A stretch of 34,389 bases of DNA, taken from contig NZ_OGTP01000040.1 in assembly GCF_900258035.1 (NCBI RefSeq), positions 1 through 34,389 on the forward strand, read 5' to 3'. The position numbers and the translations under genes were made by a program. Under the pieces are notes generated by a model that was not told the DNA's origin, ran no database searches, and saw only the letters and a list, made by a program, of their open reading frames with translations. The DNA is from Caballeronia novacaledonica. Lineage in GTDB: Bacteria > Pseudomonadota > Gammaproteobacteria > Burkholderiales > Burkholderiaceae. Below, piece by piece: positions 26,493 to 34,178 of this stretch (position 1 is its first letter; every line of letters starts with the position of its first letter).

Positions 26493-28277
26493 TCAATGGC
26501 CTGCGATCATGCTGATGTGCTCGACGATGGGACCGAGCGCGAGCGCGGGCACATACGTGAGCGCGCCGACGAGCAGCAGCGTGCCGAGCAGCAGGACCAC
26601 GAAGAGCGGACCGTGCGTCGGCAGCGTGCCCGCCGTCACGGCGAGGCGCTTCTTCGCGGCGAGCGAACCGGCGATCGCGAGAATCGGGATGAGCGAGCCG
26701 AAGCGGCCGAACCACATCGCGATGCCGAGCATCGAGTTATAGAACGGCGTGTTCACCGAAAGACCCGCGAACGCGCTGCCGTTGTTGTTGGCGGCCGAAC
26801 TGAACGCGTAGAGAACTTCGGAGAAGCCGTGCGCGCCCGGATTCGCGATGCCCGCCGTGCCCGCCGCGCTCAGAACCGCGACCGACGTGCCCACGAGCAC
26901 CAGCAGCGGCGTCAGCAGGATAACGATGGACACCATCTTCATCTCGAACGATTCGATCTTCTTGCCGACGTACTCGGGCGTGCGGCCGATCATCAGCCCG
27001 GCGACGAACACCGCCAGCAACGCGAACGCGAGCATGCCGTACAAGCCCGAGCCGACGCCGCCGAAGATCACTTCGCCGAGCTGGATCAGGAGCAGCGGCA
27101 CGAGGCCGCCGAGCGGCGTGAGCGAGTCGTGCATGCTGCTGACCGCGCCGCAGGAAGCCGAGGTCGTCGCGACCGTGAAGATGCCCGACTGCGCGATGCC
27201 GAAGCGCGTTTCCTTGCCTTCCATGTTGCCGCCCGCCTGCAACGCGGACGCCTGCGTATCGACGTGCAGCGACGCATAGAGCGGATTGCCCGCCTGCTCC
27301 GCCGATATCTCGAACCAGCAGGCGGCGGCGAACGCGATGGTCATCGCCGCGAGCACGGCATAGCCCTGACGCTTGTCGCCGACCGTGCGTCCGAACACGA
27401 CGCACAGCGCCGCCGGAATGATCAGCATGGCGAGCATCTGCATGAAGTTCGAGAACGGCGTCGGGTTTTCGTACGGATGCGCGGAATTGGTGTTGAAGAA
27501 GCCGCCGCCGTTGGTGCCGAGCATCTTGATCGCTTCCTGAGAGGCGACCGGGCCCATCGGCAAGGTCTGCTTGTCGGCCTTGAGCGTTTGCGTGACGGAC
27601 TTGCCCTGCGCGTCCGTCGATTGCGTCTGATAGCTCGTGACCTGCAGCGTCGATACGTCCTGATACGCCTTGAAGTTCTGGATCGCGCCCTGACTCACGA
27701 AGACGAGCGCGAACACGACGGCGAGCGGCGCGAGGATGTAGAGCGTGGTGCGCGTCAGATCGACCCAGAAGTTGCCGATGGTTTGCGCCGAGTGCCGCTT
27801 GAAACCGCGAATCAGCGCGATGACCACGGCGATGCCCGTCGCCGCCGAGAAGAAGTTCTGCACGGTGAGGCCGAGCATTTGCGCGAGATAGCCGAGCGTG
27901 CTTTCGCCGCCGTAGTCCTGCCAGTTCGTGTTGGTGACGAAGCTGACGGCGGTGTTGAACGCGGCGTCGGGCGTCATTGAGCCGAGGCCTTGCGGATTGG
28001 CCGGCAGCATGCCTTGCAGACGCAGGATGGCATACAGCACGAGCGCGCCGAGCACGTTGAAGATCAGCACGGCGAGCGCGTAATGCTTCCACGACATTTC
28101 GGCTTCGGGATCGACGCCGGCGATGCGATACAGCACGCGCTCGATCGGACGCCCGATCTTGCGCACGACGATGGACGATCCGTCGAGCACATTCGAGATA
28201 TAGCGGCCGAGCGGAATGGCGAGTGCGATCAGAACGACGATGTAGATCGCCGTCTGCACGAAGGTATTGGCGTTCAT
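26493..28277 (-). CDS. kdpA: KdpA, potassium-binding channel-like subunit
   Basis: A 594-residue polytopic membrane protein related to superfamily K+ transporters. Its four selectivity-filter repeats are visible: VTNTNWQDYGGE, GTNGGGFFNTNSAHPYENP, TTSASCGAVSSMHDS and SSAANNNGSAFAGL. It forms the potassium entry path of the KdpFABC complex. ATG 28277 is chosen because GGAGG sits seven bases upstream and kdpF ends there with a four-base overlap; the frame is open further upstream only as read-through of kdpF in another frame. Confidence 0.98.
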   Translation of the reverse strand: MNANTFVQTAIYIVVLIALAIPLGRYISNVLDGSSIVVRKIGRPIERVLYRIAGVDPEAEMSWKHYALAVLIFNVLGALVLYAILRLQGMLPANPQGLGSMTPDAAFNTAVSFVTNTNWQDYGGESTLGYLAQMLGLTVQNFFSAATGIAVVIALIRGFKRHSAQTIGNFWVDLTRTTLYILAPLAVVFALVFVSQGAIQNFKAYQDVSTLQVTSYQTQSTDAQGKSVTQTLKADKQTLPMGPVASQEAIKMLGTNGGGFFNTNSAHPYENPTPFSNFMQMLAMLIIPAALCVVFGRTVGDKRQGYAVLAAMTIAFAAACWFEISAEQAGNPLYASLHVDTQASALQAGGNMEGKETRFGIAQSGIFTVATTSASCGAVSSMHDSLTPLGGLVPLLLIQLGEVIFGGVGSGLYGMLAFALLAVFVAGLMIGRTPEYVGKKIESFEMKMVSIVILLTPLLVLVGTSVAVLSAAGTAGIANPGAHGFSEVLYAFSSAANNNGSAFAGLSVNTPFYNSMLGIAMWFGRFGSLIPILAIAGSLAAKKRLAVTAGTLPTHGPLFVVLLLGTLLLVGALTYVPALALGPIVEHISMIAGH

Positions 28278-28369
28278 TCGAGATCCTCCGCACGCAGCAG
28301 CGCGTACACGAGGTAGACGAAAAGCAGCAGCGTGGAAGCCGCCGCGAGCCACAACATCCAGGCGCTCAT
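28274..28369 (-). CDS. kdpF: KdpF, small stabilising subunit of the Kdp ATPase
   Basis: A 31-residue single-helix membrane peptide (MSAWMLWLAAASTLLLFVYL, then VYALLRAEDLE). Length and the YLVYALLRAE ending match KdpF, which sits in the membrane against KdpA and stabilises the complex. The stop overlaps the kdpA start as ATGA. Its own start overlaps the stop of the upstream 35-codon frame by four bases. GGGAGG lies six bases upstream of the ATG. Confidence 0.92.
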   Translation of the reverse strand: MSAWMLWLAAASTLLLFVYLVYALLRAEDLE

Positions 28370-28473
28370 GGACGGCCTCCCGTCGCGCGGCGGCTCAGTC
28401 GTTCGCAGCCACGCGTGAGCGCCACGCAAAGTCCCCAGAACAGGACGATGCCGGCGAGGTAAATGAAGTCCAT
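28366..28473 (-). CDS. Predicted 35-residue membrane microprotein leading the kdp operon
   Basis: The reading frame ATG 28473 to TGA 28366 encodes 35 residues: a hydrophobic helix (MDFIYLAGIVLFWGLCVAL) followed by a basic tail (TRGCERLSRRATGGRP). A good GGGGAG ribosome site lies nine bases upstream. Its stop overlaps the kdpF start in ATGA, the same coupling used by kdpF-kdpA. The placement and composition argue for real translation as the first product of the operon. Function is unknown: it could be an extra small subunit or regulator of KdpFABC or KdpD, or a leader whose translation controls kdpF. I recall similar short frames before kdpF in related bacteria but cannot verify it here. Confidence 0.7.
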   Translation of the reverse strand: MDFIYLAGIVLFWGLCVALTRGCERLSRRATGGRP

Positions 28474-28559
28474 CTCTGTGTTCTCCCCTTATGCGGTTCA
28501 GGACAGGGTGGAGAATACGAAAACGGACGTAAAGGACTTGGCAAGAGATCCGCGGGAGA

Positions 28560-28576
28560 TATAAAAATGGTGTAAA
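28560..28576 (-). promoter_or_regulatory. Candidate KdpE binding site (paired TTTACA / TTTATA repeats)
   Basis: On the kdp coding strand the sequence reads TTTACA-N5-TTTATA, two near-identical hexamers about one helical turn apart. It lies about 90-100 bases upstream of the first kdp start codon. Known KdpE sites are similarly T-rich paired hexamers. A possible -10 box TATTCT lies downstream at 28512-28517, without a good -35, consistent with activator dependence. The same AT-rich patch also lies just upstream of the divergent small gene. Confidence 0.5.
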
Positions 28577-28609
28577 TATTTGGAATGCGACTTCCGCCAG
28601 GCGAGTGCC

Positions 28610-28804
28610 ATGACAGACGATTCCGATTCCGATCCCGAGCAGCTAAAAGGCCCCGGCGGAATGACGTTGCGGCAAATTCACGAACAGGTGCAGAAGTCGG
28701 TTCAGCGCGACCGCGAAGCGCAGGCCGCGCATGATTTACGTGCGCCGAAATCCCGATGGCAAAGATGGGTACGCTACGTATGGGGCCGCAGCGGGCGCCG
28801 CTGA
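28610..28804 (+). CDS. Small hypothetical protein divergent from kdp
   Basis: A 64-residue protein starting at ATG 28610 with AGG eight bases upstream; an in-frame ATG at 28580 would add ten residues. It is not recognised. The N-terminal part is acidic (MTDDSDSDPEQ). A central stretch, GGMTLRQIHEQVQKSVQRDRE, shortened here as TLRQIHEQVQKSVQRDRE, looks like an amphipathic helix. The C-terminus is strongly basic and aromatic (SRWQRWVRYVWGRSGRR), suggesting binding to nucleic acid or membrane. It shares the upstream AT-rich region with the kdp operon and converges with the PAS gene. Coding status is supported by the separation of charge and by position, not by homology. Confidence 0.55.
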   Translation: MTDDSDSDPEQLKGPGGMTLRQIHEQVQKSVQRDREAQAAHDLRAPKSRWQRWVRYVWGRSGRR

Positions 28805-28839
28805 CCGCAGTCTTCCATGTCAGCCGTCAGAGCCGCTCC

Positions 28840-29271
28840 TCAAACGGCGACTTTCGCCTCGAGCTCGGCGATGCGCTTGCGCAGCGCGCGATCTTCCTGA
28901 AACCGCGCCGTTTCATCGCGGATGATCGCGACGATGCCGGTCACCTCTCCTTCCGGCGATTTCAATAGCGCGACAGTGAACGCGATCGACATCGAGCGTC
29001 CGGTCTTGTCGACGGCGGGCACCTTGAGCAGATCGTGTCCGTAGCGCGTCTCGCCCGTGGACATGGTCTTGTTATAGCCGTCCCAATGACGGCCGCGCAG
29101 ACGTTCCGGAATGATCAGATCCAGCGACTGTCCCAATGCTTCGCCTGGCGTGAAGCCGAACATGCGTTCGGCCGCCGGATTCCATAACGTGATCGCTCCG
29201 TTCGCATCCGAAATGATCACGGCATCGCCGATCGCATTGACGAGTTGCTCGTAATCGATGGTGGGGGTCAT
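28840..29271 (-). CDS. Single PAS-domain protein in the oxalate operon
   Basis: A 143-residue soluble protein that is essentially one PAS domain: YEQLVNAIGDAVIISDANG, split here as NAIGDAVIISDANG, then LWNPAAERMFGFTPGEALG, RHWDGYNKTM and GIVAIIRDETARFQE. A short C-terminal coiled coil (LRKRIAELEAKVAV) follows. No kinase, GGDEF or DNA-binding domain is present, so it must act by sensing and protein contact. ATG 29271 is preferred; an ATG at 29310 in the same frame would add 13 residues but its A lies in the stem of a hairpin. It is the last gene of the leftward oxlT-oxc-frc set, 102 bases after frc. Confidence 0.85.
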   Translation of the reverse strand: MTPTIDYEQLVNAIGDAVIISDANGAITLWNPAAERMFGFTPGEALGQSLDLIIPERLRGRHWDGYNKTMSTGETRYGHDLLKVPAVDKTGRSMSIAFTVALLKSPEGEVTGIVAIIRDETARFQEDRALRKRIAELEAKVAV

Positions 29272-29309
29272 GGTGTCATCCGGATCTGGTTTTTCAAGGG
29301 GCGCTGCCA

Positions 29310-29337
29310 TTCTGCCGCCAAAACAGAAACGGCAGAA
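29310..29337 (-). repeat. Stem-loop between frc and the PAS gene
   Basis: TTCTGCCG and CGGCAGAA form a perfect eight-base stem with a 12-base loop, 36 bases downstream of the frc stop on the transcribed strand. No T-run follows, so it is more likely an RNA stability or attenuation element than a full terminator. It includes the first base of the upstream alternative start codon of the PAS gene. Confidence 0.5.
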
Positions 29338-29373
29338 GACAGCGATATCCCTATAACAGTTAAAGCAATTGCG

Positions 29374-30627
29374 TCAGACGGCGCGCGCTTCCTGCATGTT
29401 CGCGACTTGCTCCTTGCTGTAGCCCAACTCGAGCAGCACTTCTTCCGTATGCTCGCCCAGAAGCGGCGAGGCCGTGATTTCCGGCTTCAGGTCCGAGAAC
29501 TTGATCGGGCTGCCGACCGTAAGATACTTGCCGCGCACCTTATGATCCACCTCGACGATCGAGCCGCTCGCGCGCAACGATTCGTCGTTCGCGAGTTCCT
29601 TCATCGTCAGCACCGGCGCGCACGGAATGTCGAACTTGCGCAGGATATCGACGGCTTCGAACTTGGTCTTATCGGCGAGCCATGCTTCGATCGTGTTGAA
29701 GATTTCGAAGATATGCGGCTGGCGCGCTTCGGCCGTCATGTAGTGCGGATCTTCGATCCATTCCGGCTTGCCGATCGCGCGGCAGATCGGCGCCCACGCG
29801 TGACCCTGAATCGTGAAGTAGATGTACGCGTTCGGATCGGTTTCCCAGCCCTTGCACTTGAGCACCCAGCCCGGCTGTCCGCCGCCGCCGGCATTGCCGC
29901 CACGCGGCACGACGTCGCTGAACGTGCCGTGCGGATATTGCGGATATTCCTCCAGATAGCCGACGCGATCCAGACGCTGCTGATCGCGCAGCTTCACGCG
30001 GCACAGATTGAGCACGCTGTCCTGCATCGACACCGCGACGCGCTGACCCTTGCCCGTCTGCTGCCGGCCGATGATCGCCGTGAGAATGCCGATCGCGAGA
30101 TGCATGCCCGTGTTGCTGTCGCCGAGCGCGGCCGCGCTGATGGTCGGCGGGCCGTCCCAGAAACCGGTGGTCGATGCCGCGCCGCCCGCGCATTGCGCGA
30201 CGTTCTCGTAGACCTTCAGGTCGTCGTAATGGTGACCGTCGCTGAAGCCTTTGACTGACGCCACGATCATCTTCGGATTCAGTTCCCTGATGTTCTCCCA
30301 CGAAAAGCCCATGCGGTCCAGCGCGCCCGGCCCGAAGTTCTCGACCAGCACGTCCGATTCGCGGATCAGCTTGGTCAGCACTTCCTTGCCTTCGGGCTTT
30401 TTCGTATCGAGCGTCAACGAACGCTTGTTGCTGTTGAGCATCGTGAAGTACAGCGCGTCGGCGTCCGGAATGTCGCGCAACTGATTGCGCGTGACATCGC
30501 CCGAACCCGGACGCTCGACCTTGATCACGTCCGCCCCGAACCATGCCAGCATTTGCGTACATGCGGGACCGGCCTGCACGTGCGTGAAATCAATGATCTT
30601 GATGCCCTTGAGTGGTTTGTCGTTCAC
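29374..30627 (-). CDS. frc: Formyl-CoA:oxalate CoA-transferase
   Basis: A 417-residue class III CoA-transferase. It transfers CoA from formyl-CoA to oxalate, giving oxalyl-CoA and formate. The N-terminal nucleotide-binding signature is GIKIIDFTHVQAGPACTQML, shown as IIDFTHVQAGPACTQ. The catalytic aspartate is D170 in AALGDSNTGMH, and the glycine loop GGNAGGGGQPG covers the active site. The start is GTG 30627 with an excellent AAGGAG seven bases upstream. It lies 28 bases after oxc, so the two enzymes of the oxalyl-CoA cycle are co-expressed. Confidence 0.97.
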   Translation of the reverse strand: MNDKPLKGIKIIDFTHVQAGPACTQMLAWFGADVIKVERPGSGDVTRNQLRDIPDADALYFTMLNSNKRSLTLDTKKPEGKEVLTKLIRESDVLVENFGPGALDRMGFSWENIRELNPKMIVASVKGFSDGHHYDDLKVYENVAQCAGGAASTTGFWDGPPTISAAALGDSNTGMHLAIGILTAIIGRQQTGKGQRVAVSMQDSVLNLCRVKLRDQQRLDRVGYLEEYPQYPHGTFSDVVPRGGNAGGGGQPGWVLKCKGWETDPNAYIYFTIQGHAWAPICRAIGKPEWIEDPHYMTAEARQPHIFEIFNTIEAWLADKTKFEAVDILRKFDIPCAPVLTMKELANDESLRASGSIVEVDHKVRGKYLTVGSPIKFSDLKPEITASPLLGEHTEEVLLELGYSKEQVANMQEARAV

Positions 30628-30655
30628 GTGAATTCTCCTTGGTGGCTGGTCTCGA

Positions 30656-32398
30656 TTACTTTTTCATCGCCGCGCTTTGCGGATTCAGATTCGTCAGGCG
30701 ACCGCTCTCCGTGCCGGCCGCTTCATCGATCACTGCGTTGATCAGCGTCGGCTTGCCCGACTTGATCGCTTCCTGCAGTGCGTGCGTGAGTTCTTCGGGC
30801 GTCGTCGCGTTGAAGCCGATGCCGCCGAACGCCTCGATCATCTTGTCGTAGCGCGCGTTCTTCACGAACACGGTCGGCGCGACGTCCTTGCCGCCGGTGG
30901 GATTCACGTCGGTGCCGCGATACACGCCGTTGTTGTTGAAGACGATGGTGCAAACAGGCAAGTCGTATCGGCAGATGGTTTCGAGTTCCATGCCGCTGAA
31001 GCCGAACGCGCTGTCGCCTTCGATCGCGACGACCTGCTGGCCGCTCGTCACCGCCGCGCCGATCGAGAAGCCCATGCCGATGCCCATGATTCCCCACGTG
31101 CCCGAATCGAAACGCTTGCGCGGCTCGTACATGTCGATGATGCTGCGCGCATAGTCGAGCGTGTTCGCACCTTCGTTGACGACGTTGATGTCGGGGCGCG
31201 TCTTCAATACGTCGCGGATGGCGCGCAGCGCGCTGTGGAAGTTCATCGGCGACGGATTCTTCGCGAGCGTCGCCGCCATCTTTTCGAGGTTCTTGTTCTT
31301 GCGCTCGTTGATGGCGCCCGTCCATTCGCCCGACGGCTTCGGGAAGTTCGCGTCGATGCCCGCGACGAGCGCCGACACGCACGAACCGATATCGCCGATC
31401 ACCGGCGCGGCGATCGCCACGTTGCTGTCGATCTCGGTCGGCGAGATGTCGATCTGCACGAACTGCTTGGGCGCCGCGCCCCAGGTCTTGCCCTTGCCGT
31501 GCGCGAGCAGCCAGTTCAGACGCGCGCCGATCAGCATGACGCAATCCGCCTCTTGCAGCACGAACGAGCGCGCCGCCGACGCCGACTGCGCATGCGTGTC
31601 CGGCAAGAGACCCTTCGCCATCGACATCGGCAGATACGGAATGCCGCTCTTCTCGACCAGTTCGCGAATCTGCGCGTCGGCCTGCGCGTAAGCCGCGCCC
31701 TTGCCGAGCAGGATCAGCGGACGCTTCGCGCTCTTCATCACGTCGAGGGCGCGCTTCACCGAATCCGGCGACGGCAACTGACGCGGCGCGGCATCGACGA
31801 CCTTGATGAGCGATTGCTGGCCCTTGAGCGCATCCATCGTTTGGGAAAGCAGCTTGGCGGGCAGATCGAGATACACGCCGCCCGGACGGCCCGACACGGC
31901 CGCGCGGATCGCACGCGCGATGCCGACGCCGATGTCCTCCGCGTGCAGCACACGGTAAGCCGCCTTCGCATACGGCTTCGCGGCGTTCAACTGGTCCATC
32001 TCTTCGTAGTCGCCCTGCTGCAGATCGACGATCTCGCGTTCGCTCGAACCGCTGATCAGGATCATCGGGAAGCAATTGGTGGTCGCGTTGGCGAGCGCGG
32101 TCAGTCCGTTCAGGAAGCCTGGCGCCGACACGGTCAGGCAGATGCCCGGCTTCTGCGTCATGTAGCCGGCGATCGCGGCCGCGTTGCCCGCATGCTGCTC
32201 GTGGCGAAATCCGATGAAGCGCATGCCTTCCGCCTGCGCAAGCCGCGCGAGGTCGGTAATGGGAATGCCGACGAGGCCGAAGATCGTGTCGATGTCGTTC
32301 AGCTTCAGCGCATCGATGACGAGGTGAAAACCATCGGTCATCTGCGGCGCCTTCGCTTCGACGGGTGCCTGTGTTGTTGCCTCGAGTACGTCTGCCAT
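30656..32398 (-). CDS. oxc: Oxalyl-CoA decarboxylase
   Basis: A 580-residue thiamine-diphosphate enzyme that converts oxalyl-CoA to formyl-CoA and CO2 in the cytoplasm. The cofactor-activating glutamate is E67 (FRHEQHAGNAAAIAGY). The ThDP/Mg motif begins at G461-D462-S463 (GDSAFGFSGMELETICRYD) and ends in FNNNGVYRG. The YDKMIEAFGGIGFNATTP region matches the family C-terminus. About 20 extra N-terminal residues (MADVLEATTQAPVEAKAPQM) precede the core. AGGAGG six bases upstream of the ATG is a strong ribosome site. It has its own promoter in the 135-base gap after oxlT. Confidence 0.98.
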   Translation of the reverse strand: MADVLEATTQAPVEAKAPQMTDGFHLVIDALKLNDIDTIFGLVGIPITDLARLAQAEGMRFIGFRHEQHAGNAAAIAGYMTQKPGICLTVSAPGFLNGLTALANATTNCFPMILISGSSEREIVDLQQGDYEEMDQLNAAKPYAKAAYRVLHAEDIGVGIARAIRAAVSGRPGGVYLDLPAKLLSQTMDALKGQQSLIKVVDAAPRQLPSPDSVKRALDVMKSAKRPLILLGKGAAYAQADAQIRELVEKSGIPYLPMSMAKGLLPDTHAQSASAARSFVLQEADCVMLIGARLNWLLAHGKGKTWGAAPKQFVQIDISPTEIDSNVAIAAPVIGDIGSCVSALVAGIDANFPKPSGEWTGAINERKNKNLEKMAATLAKNPSPMNFHSALRAIRDVLKTRPDINVVNEGANTLDYARSIIDMYEPRKRFDSGTWGIMGIGMGFSIGAAVTSGQQVVAIEGDSAFGFSGMELETICRYDLPVCTIVFNNNGVYRGTDVNPTGGKDVAPTVFVKNARYDKMIEAFGGIGFNATTPEELTHALQEAIKSGKPTLINAVIDEAAGTESGRLTNLNPQSAAMKK

Positions 32399-32426
32399 TT
32401 GTCTCCTCCTGAGGGCCGGTTATGTG

Positions 32427-32445
32427 CTGATATACTAGATATCAG
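32427..32445. promoter_or_regulatory. Palindromic operator at the oxc promoter
   Basis: CTGATAT-N5-ATATCAG is a perfect seven-base inverted repeat that covers the proposed -10 box and part of the spacer. A protein bound here would block RNA polymerase, so a repressor is expected. The AT-rich form resembles sites of GntR-family FadR/FCD regulators, but no such gene is in the window. Confidence 0.6.
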
Positions 32446-32461
32446 ATACAGCATTTGTCAA
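32432..32461 (-). promoter_or_regulatory. Sigma-70-like promoter of oxc-frc
   Basis: On the oxc strand, a perfect TTGACA (at 32461-32456) is followed after 18 bases by TAGTAT (at 32437-32432). Transcription would begin near 32425, about 27 bases before the start codon. This is the best promoter match in the window and indicates that oxc and frc can be expressed apart from oxlT. Confidence 0.65.
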
Positions 32462-32533
32462 AGCTTTATTTTCGAGTTGTGTACAAAAGATGAAACGGAG
32501 GAACAAAGCGAAGCTGATGCAACGTGCGCGCGG

Positions 32534-33886
32534 TCATCGAGTCGACGACTTGCTGGGCGCATCCATCCAGTCGGCCTGAAAGGGCATGCCGACCGGCTGC
32601 TGCGGCGCAGCCTGGGTGATCGTGTTTTCTATCCAGCGCCGGCGCATCGGCGCGAGGACAAACTTGGCGCAGATACCCGCCGCGATCGACGTGATCGCGG
32701 TAGCGATGAACACCGCATTCCAGGAACCGAACGACGCCAGCACCGACGCGAGCGGCACCAGCATGGCGGCCGTGCCCTTCGCGGTGTAGAGCGTGCCCGC
32801 GTTGGCGGCGGCGTACTTGCTGCCGAAGGTATCGGCGCAGGTCGCAGGGAAGATCGAGAAGATTTCGCCCCAGCACAGGAACGTCAGCGCCGCGAACAGC
32901 ATGAACATGTACGGGCTCTGACCGAACTGCATCAGCCCGAGCAGCGCGACGCCTTCGCCCAGAAAGATGATGAACATCGTGTTCTCGCGGCCGATCTTGT
33001 CCGAGATGAAGCCGCATAGCGGGCGCGTGAAGCCGTTGCAGAGGTTATCGATGGAGAGCGTCATCGCGAGCAGGGGCAACGTCGCGCCGAGCAGGGTCAC
33101 CGGCATGTTGGCGAAGCCGTATTCCTTCGCGATCGGCCCGAATTGCGCCGTGGCGATGACGCCGCCCGCCGCCACCGCGACGAACATCAGGTAAAGCACC
33201 CAGAAGATGGGCGCTCGCACCATTTGCGCGGTCGTGTAGTCGATCTTCGTCGCGACGAGGCGCTTCGCCGGCACGACGTTCGCGGGCGGCTTCGGCCGCA
33301 CGAGCAACAGCGCGAGCACGAAGATGATCGCGCCTTGCAGGCTGCCGAAGAACATGAACGCGCTTTCGTAGCCGGAGCTCTGGATCATGTTCGAGATCGG
33401 GATCACGGTCACGGCGGCGCCCGCGCCGAAGCCCGCCGCCGTCAGGCCCGCCGCGAGACCGCGCTTGTCCGGAAACCACTTGAGCGCCGTGCCGACGCAC
33501 GTGCCGTACACGCAGCCCGCGCCGATCCCCGCGACCACCGCGGCGATGTACAGATGCATGAGCGTGGTGGCATGGGCGTCGATGATCCAGCCGATCGCCG
33601 CGCAGATCGCGCCGCCCATCACCACGGGCCGGGGTCCGAACTTGTCGACGAGCCAGCCCTCGACGGGCACGAGCCATGTCTCCGTGACGATGAAGATCGT
33701 GAACGCGGTCTGGATCGCCGCCTGCCCCCAATGGTGCTTGGCGTCCATCGGCATCACGAACAACGTCCACGCGTACTGGAAGTTGGCCACGAGCCCCATG
33801 CAGACGATGCCGATCATCAACTGCACCCATCTGTTATGACGACGTCCGTGCGACTGCCCGGCCACCGCCGTATCTGCACTTGCCAT
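32534..33886 (-). CDS. oxlT: Oxalate/formate antiporter of the major facilitator superfamily
   Basis: A 450-residue transporter with 12 predicted membrane helices. It exchanges external oxalate for internal formate, feeding the oxc/frc cycle and, with cytoplasmic decarboxylation, can help generate a proton gradient. The two charged residues important in Oxalobacter OxlT (R272 and K355) appear to be kept as R288 in NGFTRPLCGFISDKIG and K370 in TLYTAKGTAA. The MFS loop motif VDKFGPRP is present. ATG 33886 has GGAG six bases upstream; the frame continues to 33991 without support. It is the first gene of the oxalate set, and its promoter should lie in 33887-34178. Confidence 0.92.
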   Translation of the reverse strand: MASADTAVAGQSHGRRHNRWVQLMIGIVCMGLVANFQYAWTLFVMPMDAKHHWGQAAIQTAFTIFIVTETWLVPVEGWLVDKFGPRPVVMGGAICAAIGWIIDAHATTLMHLYIAAVVAGIGAGCVYGTCVGTALKWFPDKRGLAAGLTAAGFGAGAAVTVIPISNMIQSSGYESAFMFFGSLQGAIIFVLALLLVRPKPPANVVPAKRLVATKIDYTTAQMVRAPIFWVLYLMFVAVAAGGVIATAQFGPIAKEYGFANMPVTLLGATLPLLAMTLSIDNLCNGFTRPLCGFISDKIGRENTMFIIFLGEGVALLGLMQFGQSPYMFMLFAALTFLCWGEIFSIFPATCADTFGSKYAAANAGTLYTAKGTAAMLVPLASVLASFGSWNAVFIATAITSIAAGICAKFVLAPMRRRWIENTITQAAPQQPVGMPFQADWMDAPSKSSTR

Positions 33887-34039
33887 GTCTGTCTCCGTTA
33901 TGTGTCGATGCGCTCGTTCGGCGCCTGATGCGCTGATGTCGCAATTCTTTGCGTGTGCCCGATCCGGGACTCCAGACCGTGCAGAAAACACGGAAGAATC
34001 GTGCGCGCGAAAAACGATAAGAGAAAATTAGAAAAAATT

Positions 34040-34049
34040 TCGATATCGA
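34040..34049. promoter_or_regulatory. AT-rich palindrome in the oxlT upstream region
   Basis: TCGATATCGA is a perfect ten-base palindrome next to an A/T-rich stretch (34010-34040), with ACGATCGT a few bases away at 34053-34060. It lies about 155 bases upstream of oxlT. It could bind a regulator, but short palindromes are common and it does not match the oxc operator. Nothing else is evident in this 292-base spacer apart from the -10 box of the rightward gene. Confidence 0.25.
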
Positions 34050-34142
34050 TTGACGATCGTGAATGGATGCCCGTCGCCATTCTTGTTACACCTCTTACCG
34101 ACGCCCGCAAGTCGCGTTACGAAAGCCTTTCGACGCTGCGGT

Positions 34143-34148
34143 TATACT
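34143..34148 (+). promoter_or_regulatory. Candidate -10 box of the glycine-zipper gene
   Basis: TATACT (five of six consensus bases) lies 30 bases before the start codon. No good -35 hexamer is found at 16-18 bases. The resulting leader would be about 25 bases and lacks a clear Shine-Dalgarno. Confidence 0.4.
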
Positions 34149-34178
34149 CGCGTCGTCTCAAAAACAAACGTACGAACA

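Noticed and set aside
33900..33965. Sigma-54 promoter for oxlT
   Set aside because: GGCAC and TTGC elements are present on the minus strand but their spacing is wrong for the -24/-12 arrangement.
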